The notes under the pieces: generated by a model
Databases searched by the model: none
What the model was told of the DNA's origin: nothing
What the model saw: the letters and a program-made list of their open reading frames with translations, nothing else
Shown here: piece by piece, positions 1 through 5,048 of the stretch
Position numbering within the stretch: the first letter of the stretch is position 1
Layout of the letters: the number at the start of each line of letters is the position of its first letter
Position numbers and translations under genes: made by a program
Assembly (NCBI GenBank): GCA_022867105.1
Contig: JALHVH010000444.1
Location: forward strand, 1-5,659
Reading direction: 5' to 3'
Length of the DNA: 5,659 nucleotides
Source: Candidatus Aminicenantota bacterium
Lineage (GTDB): Bacteria > Acidobacteriota > Aminicenantia > Aminicenantales > Saccharicenantaceae

Positions 1-959
1 CCTTCGAAATCGAAAGTCCGGTCGTGTTCATGGACAAGAGCCTCGGCTCGGTCGTCCTCGGAATAAACCGGTCGGTCCTGACCGGCGCGCAGAAGGAAGC
101 CCGCCGCAAGATCGGCTGGCTTTTCGGCGTCGTCCTCGTCCTCGGCATCGCCGGCAGCGTCGTCCTCTCGTCGAACCTGGCCCGGCCCGTCAAGGGGCTT
201 CTCGCCGGGGTCGAGGAGCTCAAGCACGGGAAAAGAAGCCAGCCCCTCAGGGTCTATTCGCAGGATGAACTCGGGAGGCTCACGGTCAGCTTCAACGAGA
301 TGTCGGACCTGATCACCGCCCAGAAGGACAGCCTCGGCCGCTACGCCCATGACCTCGAGGAGGCCTACATTTCGACGATCAGGATCCTGGCCGCGGCCAT
401 CGACGCGCGGGACCACTATACGCTCGGCCATTCCACCCGGGTTTCTGACCTTGCGGTCAGGCTGGCCCAGGAAGCCGGGATGAACGCGGCGGAGGTCGAG
501 GAGATCGAGATCGCCTGCCTCTTCCACGACGTCGGGAAGATCAGGATCCCTGACGCCATCCTTCACAAGCGCGGCCAGCTCGGCCCGCGGGAGCGCGTCG
601 AGATGAAAAAGCATACGGAATACGGCGCTGAGCTCCTCACCAAGGCCCCCTCCCTCTTCAAGTACATCCCGGCCGTCAGGCACCATCACGAGTGGTTCGA
701 CGGGAGCGGCTATCCCGATGGGCTGGGCGGCGAGAAGATCCCCGCGGCGGCGGCCATCATTTCGCTGGCCGACGCCTACGACGCCATGACCTCCGAAAGG
801 CCCTACCGGACGGCCATGACGCGCGAGGAAGCGTTGGATAAGATCAGGGCGTCGTCGGGAACGCAGTTCAGCCCCGAGTTCGCGCGGATATTCCTGAAAC
901 TCATGGAAAAGCAAAATCCGGGGGTGTCGCCGGCGCCGCATGCGCCCGGGGAAGGATGA
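1..959 (+). CDS. HAMP/HD-GYP membrane protein, predicted c-di-GMP phosphodiesterase (5' end outside window)
   Basis: The reading frame is already open at base 3, so the start lies before the window; GTG 24 is internal. Numbering from that codon, residues 31-50 form one hydrophobic membrane segment, about 51-104 a HAMP linker (ARPVKGLL, then DELGRLTVSFNEMSDLI), and about 115-295 the HD-GYP domain. Expected metal and signature residues are present: GHSTRV at 135-140, the HD pair in FHDVGKIRIPD (167-177), H197, HHEWFDGSGYP (221-231, the GYP motif) and SLADAYDAMTSERPYR (247-262). This family hydrolyses the second messenger c-di-GMP to pGpG or GMP in the cytoplasm. Residues before the membrane segment (SPVVFMDKSLGSVVLGINRS) resemble the end of a Cache-like extracytoplasmic sensor, so the full protein probably senses an external signal. 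The C-terminal 15 residues are a Pro/Gly/Ala-rich tail. The stop overlaps the ribosome-binding region of the next gene, implying an operon. The domain call is firm; enzymatic activity is inferred from the motifs. Confidence -1.
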   Translation, partial: FEIESPVVFMDKSLGSVVLGINRSVLTGAQKEARRKIGWLFGVVLVLGIAGSVVLSSNLARPVKGLLAGVEELKHGKRSQPLRVYSQDELGRLTVSFNEMSDLITAQKDSLGRYAHDLEEAYISTIRILAAAIDARDHYTLGHSTRVSDLAVRLAQEAGMNAAEVEEIEIACLFHDVGKIRIPDAILHKRGQLGPRERVEMKKHTEYGAELLTKAPSLFKYIPAVRHHHEWFDGSGYPDGLGGEKIPAAAAIISLADAYDAMTSERPYRTAMTREEALDKIRASSGTQFSPEFARIFLKLMEKQNPGVSPAPHAPGEG

Positions 960-966
960 CGCCGTG
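948..966 (+). promoter_or_regulatory. Ribosome-binding site selecting GTG start of the lipoprotein gene
   Basis: GGGGAAGGA at 948-956 is a good Shine-Dalgarno match and sits 7 bases before GTG 964. The stop codon of the HD-GYP gene (TGA 957-959) lies between the two, so terminating ribosomes would be close to the new start. The in-frame ATG at 940 has no comparable site at proper spacing and would put seven polar or charged residues (RPGKDDA) ahead of the signal peptide. Confidence -1.
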
Positions 967-1818
967 AAAGTGGGAACCGCGGGAAGGACGCTCGCCGGCC
1001 TGATTCTCGCCGGCGTTCTTTTTTCAGCTTGCGTGTCGGCAGAAAAGCCGGAGCCCAAAATGACCTCAGCCGAATCTGACCGGCTAATCCGGGCGGGGGA
1101 TTTCGAGAAGGCCATCGACCCGTTCAAGGAAGCCCGCCGGAGGAATCCGGGCGATCGGGCACTTGCGGCGAAGTATCTCGGGACGGTCGAAAATATCAAG
1201 CTGGCCGCCGATCGAGCCGCGGTGAACAAGAACTATGCCCTGGCCCATGCCGGCTATCAGGTCCTGCGGGCGAACTATGGGGACTTCACGGGATTCGCGT
1301 CCAAGTTATCGTTCACGAAAAAGGATGTGGAGGCCGGGATCAGGTCATGCCGGATGAACCTGACCGAGGCCGAGTTCCGTCGGACGATCGCGACTGCCGA
1401 CTATCCGAGGGCTCTCAAGGCATATCGAACTATTTATGCTGATTATCCCGGGGACGTGGAGATTGTCGGAAGATTCGCGGAGGCCGCGGGCGAAATCAGG
1501 GCGGCCGGGGCGCGGGCTTTGGATGCCAGGGACTATGCTCTGGCCGGACGCATCCATGCGCTGCTGCTCAGGAATTATGCCTCGTTCGAGAAGCTCGAGC
1601 CCGGGGTCGGCTTTTCCCGCGGGGATCTCACAAAGGCGATCGGCGTCTGCCGCGTCAATCTGACCAACAGCGGTCTCACCGAATACAGAAAAGGGAACCT
1701 GGCCGAGGCCATCGCCGTCTGGGAGAGCCTTCTAGCGTTCGACCCGGAGAACACAGAGGTCAAAAAAGCGGTGGATACAGCCAAGGTTCAACTGCAGGAG
1801 ATCAAAAAGAAGGATTAG
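964..1818 (+). CDS. TPR-like repeat lipoprotein with ~100-residue internal duplication
   Basis: Starting at GTG 964 the product has 284 residues. It begins with a short charged n-region, a hydrophobic stretch (LAGLILAGVLFSA) and a cysteine at residue 23. This is a lipoprotein-type signal peptide, although Phe at -3 is not the classical lipobox residue. The mature part is helical and repeated. TPR-like helix pairs occur at about 43-64 (RAGDFEKAIDPFKEARRRNP), 143-164 (ADYPRALKAYRTIYADYPGD) and 242-263 (GNLAEAIAVWESLLAFDPEN). Between them are two copies of a distinct segment (about 90-134 and 190-234) sharing YALA, the NY pair, and an ending of the form CRxNLT. It would be anchored at the periplasmic face or outer membrane as a scaffold or adaptor. 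No catalytic motif is seen and I do not recognise a named family. Position directly behind the HD-GYP gene suggests co-expression; a functional link is only inferred. Confidence -1.
   Translation: MKVGTAGRTLAGLILAGVLFSACVSAEKPEPKMTSAESDRLIRAGDFEKAIDPFKEARRRNPGDRALAAKYLGTVENIKLAADRAAVNKNYALAHAGYQVLRANYGDFTGFASKLSFTKKDVEAGIRSCRMNLTEAEFRRTIATADYPRALKAYRTIYADYPGDVEIVGRFAEAAGEIRAAGARALDARDYALAGRIHALLLRNYASFEKLEPGVGFSRGDLTKAIGVCRVNLTNSGLTEYRKGNLAEAIAVWESLLAFDPENTEVKKAVDTAKVQLQEIKKKD
1231..1665 (+). repeat. Internal 300-base (100-residue) diverged duplication within lipoprotein gene
   Basis: The segment at 1231-1365 aligns with 1531-1665 at a constant offset of exactly 100 codons. Shared protein positions include YALA, NY, a Phe 3 residues later, F-x(3)-DV/DL, Ile, and CRMNLT versus CRVNLT. 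The flanking TPR-like units (1090-1155, 1390-1455, 1687-1752) repeat with the same period, to within one codon. The nucleotide copies have clearly diverged, so this is an old duplication and not a recent slippage event. Confidence -1.
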
Positions 1819-1858
1819 GGTGAGCCGGAAGATTTCGGAGCGTTAAGCCCTGCCATGC

Positions 1859-1939
1859 TCAATCGTTGTGAGTATCAACCGAAACTTTCCAAGTGCCGTC
1901 CGGTGCCTTTTTCCAAATTACGACGTAGTACCCGCCTAT
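1859..1939 (-). pseudogene. C-terminal remnant of a DUF4440/SnoaL-like protein
   Basis: Read on the minus strand, about 25 codons ending at TGA (1861-1859) encode GGYYVVIWKKAPDGTWKV followed by SVDTHND. The pattern of a strand with YYVVIWKK, then a turn with PDGTWKV and a last strand with VD, is the usual C-terminus of DUF4440/SnoaL-like (NTF2-fold) proteins, where it forms the last beta hairpin. The upstream part of that fold is absent: beyond about base 1940 the frame runs into the 39-base repeat pair and reads as unrelated residues. I therefore call it a truncated relic. The family match is from memory of the pattern and has not been searched. Confidence -1.
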
Positions 1940-1990
1940 CAAAGTGTCTAGAGATGGTCGCCGTAAGGACATCGATAGGCGATTTTTAAT
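1933..1990 (+). terminator. Possible rho-independent terminator (imperfect hairpin plus T-run)
   Basis: The arms CGCCTATC (1933-1940) and GATAGGCG (1974-1981) pair perfectly over 8 bp. Inside them GATGGTC (1953-1959) can pair with GACATC (1968-1973) with one bulged G and an 8-base loop. The right side is followed by ATTTTTAAT (1982-1990). It lies 115 bases after the lipoprotein stop and could end that transcript. The 12-base bulge on the left side and the modest T-run make this a weak call. Confidence -1.
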
Positions 1991-2018
1991 GCTTGGAAGC
2001 CGTAAGGACATCGATAGG
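1960..2018. repeat. Tandem pair of identical 20-base repeats, 39-base period
   Basis: The sequence GCCGTAAGGACATCGATAGG occurs at 1960-1979 and again, identically, at 1999-2018, separated by 19 bases of unrelated sequence. Only two copies exist in the window. The first copy contributes the right arm of the imperfect hairpin described above. The unit lies exactly where the DUF4440-like similarity breaks off, so it may mark the junction of the rearrangement. Confidence -1.
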
Positions 2019-2025
2019 TAGTTGT

Positions 2026-2131
2026 TCAGCAAAGGGGATCGATTGTCTTCCCCGTAAAGGGGAACGGAAGCGTTTTGACGAGTTTCCCATCATACTTGAT
2101 GTAGACCGTCCGGTGATGGCGGAGGCGGCGC
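2026..2131 (-). pseudogene. Possible second coding remnant, unidentified
   Basis: On the minus strand, directly beyond the PD40 stop and in a different frame, an open stretch reads HHRTVYIKYDGKLVKT followed by LPFPFTGKTIDPLC and a stop at 2028-2026. The residue mix looks protein-like, but there is no start codon or ribosome-binding site and I do not recognise a family. It could be the tail of a gene deleted between the PD40 gene and the DUF4440-like relic, or a chance open frame. Confidence -1.
2048..2064. repeat. Short perfect inverted repeat
   Basis: TTCCCC (2048-2053) and GGGGAA (2059-2064) form a perfect 6-bp stem with a GTAAA loop. No T-run follows directly on either strand, so it is not a clear intrinsic terminator, although it sits about 70 bases beyond the PD40 stop where one would be expected. 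Confidence -1.
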
Positions 2132-4261
2132 CTATTTCTTGACCTTGTCCCCCGGCAAAAAGTTCTCCATGACCCAGACTTGTGATTGTTCAGGATTCGC
2201 GCCCATGGATGAAAAGGCGATATGCTGTCCGTCGGGGTGGACGCTCAAGTGGCGGAATTGACCCATCGCGAGGTCGATTTTTTGTGCTTCTCCTCCATCT
2301 GCCGAGACACGATAGAGATCCCACATAACCCCGGGGGATTTCTGCAGCTTGGAGAAATAGATATAGCGCCCATCAGCGCTCCAGGCCGGCGTTATGATAT
2401 AATTTCCTTCTTGTTCGAAGCTGTATATTTCTCGAGGATCTCCGCCCGAGGTCGGCATGATTCTCATCACTCTGTTGCGTTCTTGGTTCACGAGGACCAG
2501 CCATTTCCCGTCAGGGGAAATATCGATCCAATGCGCATTAGAAGGGGAACCGGAAAGCCGCTCTTCCCGTCCGGTTTCAAAATTGTGGACGAAAACAGAA
2601 ACTGATTTTCCGGCCCGATCGCCGGTCGAATAGAACATAACCTTCCCGTCCTTGGACCACCGGTGTGAGTATATCTCCGTTCCTTTATCGATCAGTACAA
2701 TCGGGACAACGTCGCTTGTTTGAATATCGACCCGGTAGATACCCAGACGACCATCCTTGCCGGTTCCCTCAACAGAAATGGAGCGGCCGTCGGGCGCCCA
2801 GCGGGGATAGCCAAACCTCACCAGATCGGGATTCAGCTCATGAACCCGGCCGGTTTCCAGAGAGAGAATGCCGAGGACCTGCCGGGGCTCAAAGGTCGGC
2901 ATGCTCGATCTGTAGATATAGGCTAATAGCTTCCCGTCAGGAGAATAATCAGGGTACGCGTTGTGCCCCTCATAAAGCACGACCGCCTTTTTTGCCGGAC
3001 TCAGGATTTTTCCCGTTCGAGGATCAATCCCGACCTCGTACACATCGGTAGCGCCGCCCTGGAGCCCGTAAAATAATGCCCCGCGGGAGGTGATTCCCAT
3101 CGGTTCGATCGGGCCGACGCCAGGCTTGACCAACAGGGGGCTTCCCAGAGGTTTTCCTCCGGCGATGCGGATGAACCACACATCCTGTGTCCCCGTCCGG
3201 TCGCTAATGAACAGAAGGCCCTCGCCGTCGGGCGTCCAATCGATGACGCTGTCGTTGGCAGGATGCTCGATCAATGGAATTTCCGTGCCTCCGTCGACCG
3301 AGAGCAAGAAAATGTCCGGCTTCTCATCCGCTTTGCCTTCCTGCGAAATGTTGTAAGCGATATATTTCCCGTCCGGCGAGAACACAAATCCCCAGGGTTT
3401 GGGATTTGCCGAATGAGTTTCGAATTGAGTTTTCAGAACTTTCACCGAACCTTCGGCAACGGAAACCAGACCGAGCCGCTCAAGGCGTTCTATCAACGTT
3501 GTCCCCCTGAAGAAACCTGCCAAAATGGACTTTCCGTCAGGAGACCAGTCAAACGGCTGGACATAGTCCTCTTTTGTTCGAGGCTGATAGAGAATACGCG
3601 GATTCGAAGCCTCGATATCGACGATACGCAACTCAAAGATTTCGTCCTTGTTGTACCATTGATAGACGATCCGCTGGCTGTCTGGGGACCATTCCGAAAA
3701 CAGAGCAAATTCCGGGGACTGCGTCCATGAGCCCTTGTTCGTCAGGCGGTGGTTCGTCCCTGTGGCGAGCTCTCTGATCGCTAAGTCACCCGTCTCCCAA
3801 TCCACAAATGAAAGATACCGGCCGTCGGGGGAGACGGCTCCCAGGATATCCACTCCGGACCCTGCCCATACCTGGCGGAGGTTGAATTCAGCATCTCCCG
3901 TTTTAATGAGAGCGCTGGACCTGAAAAGAAGGGAGAGCTTTTCTTTGGCTTCCCGGACCGCTTCCCCCTGCTCCGGGTAATTGTCGATCACCTTCTGGAA
4001 GGCCTTTTCCGCCTCTTTTGTCCCCAGTTTCTCGTGGCACAGGCCGATATGGAGCTGGGCCATGGCGGCGATTTCGCGGTTATCCGGGAACCGCTTCAGG
4101 AGGTCCTGATAAGTCCCGATAGCTTTCTGCAGGTCCCCGCCCACCTCTTCTTCGTAAAGGCCCGATTTGTAGAGCTGCTCGGCGCTCTGCTGGCCGGCGC
4201 CCGAAAGGGCCAAGACCAAGATCGCGGCAATAGCGGCGCATACAATCAATCTTGTTTTCAT
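2132..4261 (-). CDS. Exported TPR + PD40 (TolB-like) beta-propeller protein
   Basis: From ATG 4261 the product has 709 residues; this start is set by GAGGAGG at 4276-4270, 8 bases upstream. Residues 1-23 (MKTRLIVCAA, then IAAILVLALSGAG) form a signal peptide. Residues about 26-115 are TPR-like (AEQLYKSGLYEEEVGGD; AIGTYQDLLKRFPDN; AEKAFQKVIDNYP), resembling the outer-membrane YbgF/BamD type. About 128-700 carry eleven PD40-type turns of the form S/T/A/H-x-D-G/S at 144, 192, 240, 295, 343, 440, 489, 536, 582, 628 and 675, enough for about two propellers. The C-terminus (QVWVMENFLPG) looks natural. No peptidase or other catalytic domain follows, so it is probably a periplasmic or surface binding/scaffold protein; the ligand cannot be told. 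It lies behind a two-component pair on the same strand. Propeller-coding DNA is lower in GC than the TPR-coding DNA. It is not TolB itself, because the TolB N-terminal domain is replaced by TPRs and no tol/pal genes are adjacent. Confidence -1.
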   Translation of the reverse strand: MKTRLIVCAAIAAILVLALSGAGQQSAEQLYKSGLYEEEVGGDLQKAIGTYQDLLKRFPDNREIAAMAQLHIGLCHEKLGTKEAEKAFQKVIDNYPEQGEAVREAKEKLSLLFRSSALIKTGDAEFNLRQVWAGSGVDILGAVSPDGRYLSFVDWETGDLAIRELATGTNHRLTNKGSWTQSPEFALFSEWSPDSQRIVYQWYNKDEIFELRIVDIEASNPRILYQPRTKEDYVQPFDWSPDGKSILAGFFRGTTLIERLERLGLVSVAEGSVKVLKTQFETHSANPKPWGFVFSPDGKYIAYNISQEGKADEKPDIFLLSVDGGTEIPLIEHPANDSVIDWTPDGEGLLFISDRTGTQDVWFIRIAGGKPLGSPLLVKPGVGPIEPMGITSRGALFYGLQGGATDVYEVGIDPRTGKILSPAKKAVVLYEGHNAYPDYSPDGKLLAYIYRSSMPTFEPRQVLGILSLETGRVHELNPDLVRFGYPRWAPDGRSISVEGTGKDGRLGIYRVDIQTSDVVPIVLIDKGTEIYSHRWSKDGKVMFYSTGDRAGKSVSVFVHNFETGREERLSGSPSNAHWIDISPDGKWLVLVNQERNRVMRIMPTSGGDPREIYSFEQEGNYIITPAWSADGRYIYFSKLQKSPGVMWDLYRVSADGGEAQKIDLAMGQFRHLSVHPDGQHIAFSSMGANPEQSQVWVMENFLPGDKVKK

Positions 4262-4269
4262 GGTTCGTG

Positions 4270-4276
4270 CCTCCTC
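4270..4276 (-). promoter_or_regulatory. Strong Shine-Dalgarno of the PD40 gene
   Basis: GAGGAGG on the minus strand is followed by 8 bases and ATG 4261, which begins a typical signal peptide. The alternative in-frame ATG at 4291 has no purine-rich site before it and would add MEIIHEEART ahead of the signal peptide, so 4261 is preferred. Confidence -1.
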
Positions 4277-4295
4277 ATGGATTATCTCCATGAGG
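4273..4295 (-). promoter_or_regulatory. 9-bp perfect inverted repeat overlapping the PD40 ribosome-binding site
   Basis: On the minus strand CCTCATGGA (4295-4287), loop GATAA, and TCCATGAGG (4281-4273) form a perfect 9-bp stem. Its 3' arm includes the first four bases (GAGG) of the Shine-Dalgarno GAGGAGG. If the leader is transcribed, this hairpin would compete with ribosome binding; as DNA it could equally be a dyad operator. The structure is seen directly, the role is inferred. Confidence -1.
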
Positions 4296-4314
4296 GAAGA
4301 TAGGCCCGCGCCGT

Positions 4315-4339
4315 GTCGCGCGCTTGATGCTTTCGCGAC
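4315..4339. repeat. Inverted repeat in the leader between response regulator and PD40 gene
   Basis: GTCGCG (4315-4320) and CGCGAC (4334-4339) are perfect complements separated by 13 bases. The site lies about 30 bases after the response-regulator stop. No T-run follows on the minus strand, so it is not a standard terminator. It may be a partial attenuating or processing structure, or chance in GC-rich DNA. Confidence -1.
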
Positions 4340-4367
4340 CTTTCCATGAAGATATCGTGAACATCCT

Positions 4368-5048
4368 TTATCCCGTGAACTTGTATCCGATCCCTCTCAC
4401 GCCCAGGATATATTTCGGGTCCTGGGGGTCGTCCTCGAATTTTTTTCTCAATAGCGAGATGTGCTTGTCGACGGTCCGGGCGTCGACATAGACGTCCTTG
4501 CCCCAGACACTGTCCAGGACTTCATTCCGATGGACCACGCGCCCCTTGTTCTGGACGAGATAATGGAGCAGTGCGAACTCGAGCGCGGTCAGAGGGACCG
4601 GCCGGCCCTTCTTCCTGGCCTCGTACTTGACGAAATCGAGCTCGATGTCGTCGAACCGGTAGAAATCGATCCCCCGATGCGGCTCCTGGACCCTCCGGAG
4701 AATGGCCTTGATCCGGGCCAAGAGCTCTCGCGAGCTGAACGGCTTGGTGACATAATCGTCGGCCCCCAGCTCCAGCCCGAGCACCTTGTCGACCTCCTGG
4801 CTTTTCGCGGTCAGCATCAGGATCGGCGTCATGACTCGGTCCTGGCGCAGCCGCTTGCAGACCTCGAACCCGTCCATCTTCGGCAGCATGATGTCGAGGA
4901 CGATGAGGTCGTAGCGATGCTCCCCGGCCATGGACAGGCCTCCGAGGCCGTCCCTCGCGCACGAGACCTCATACCCTTCGAGCCTGAGGTTGTCCTCGAG
5001 CGGCATGAGGATGCTTTCCTCATCCTCGATAATCAGGATCTTGTTCAT
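4368..5048 (-). CDS. Two-component response regulator, OmpR/PhoB family
   Basis: The 226-residue length is normal for the family. Residues 1-120 are a receiver domain with acidic pair E8/D9, phospho-acceptor D52 (in DLIVLDIMLPKMDGFE), T80 and K102 (in DDYVTKPFSSREL), all intact. Residues about 130-225 are a winged-helix DNA-binding domain (PLTALEFALLHYLVQNKGR; RTVDKHISLLRKKFED; GVRGIGYKF). It acts in the cytoplasm as a transcription factor activated by phosphorylation. ATG 5048 overlaps the kinase stop as ATGA, and a purine run (GAGGGGGG) lies just upstream as its ribosome-binding site, so the two are translationally coupled. The kinase is therefore its evident partner. Target genes cannot be read from the sequence; the downstream PD40 gene is a candidate. 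Confidence -1.
   Translation of the reverse strand: MNKILIIEDEESILMPLEDNLRLEGYEVSCARDGLGGLSMAGEHRYDLIVLDIMLPKMDGFEVCKRLRQDRVMTPILMLTAKSQEVDKVLGLELGADDYVTKPFSSRELLARIKAILRRVQEPHRGIDFYRFDDIELDFVKYEARKKGRPVPLTALEFALLHYLVQNKGRVVHRNEVLDSVWGKDVYVDARTVDKHISLLRKKFEDDPQDPKYILGVRGIGYKFTG

Larger units (their letters stand above)
1819..2131. other. Convergent intergenic region without an intact gene
   Basis: This stretch lies between the 3' ends of the lipoprotein gene and the PD40 gene. It is AT-richer than its left neighbour (26 of 60 bases are G/C in 1861-1920). It contains a DUF4440-like C-terminal remnant, a tandem 20-base repeat, two inverted repeats and a second possible coding remnant, each listed separately. 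I see no convincing complete gene, tRNA or promoter in it. Confidence -1.

Noticed and set aside
940..963. ATG 940 as the lipoprotein start
   Set aside because: No good ribosome site at normal spacing, and it adds polar and charged residues before the signal peptide; GTG 964 has both a strong SD and a cleaner signal sequence.
1960..2018. Minimal CRISPR-like repeat-spacer-repeat
   Set aside because: Only two 20-base copies with a 19-base spacer, shorter than usual CRISPR units, with no cas genes nearby.
2048..2064. Intrinsic terminator for the PD40 gene
   Set aside because: The stem is good but no T-run follows on the minus strand, so it is kept only as an inverted repeat.
1896..2115. Ten-base word CCGTCCGGTG at 1896-1905 and 2106-2115
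   Set aside because: Too short to claim a repeat family, and the flanks are unrelated.
4258..4278. Six-codon leader frame on the minus strand (MRRHEP) whose TGA overlaps the PD40 ATG
   Set aside because: It has no ribosome site of its own because it starts in the hairpin 3' arm; so short a frame is easily accidental.
4262..4291. ATG 4291 as the PD40 start
   Set aside because: No SD before it, it lies in the 5' arm of the inverted repeat, and it would place ten mostly polar residues before a typical signal peptide.
4356..4380. Direct repeat GTTCACG (minus strand) twice with an 18-base offset at the end of the regulator gene
   Set aside because: The offset does not match the roughly 11-base phasing of typical OmpR/PhoB sites, one copy is within coding sequence, and seven bases is too short.
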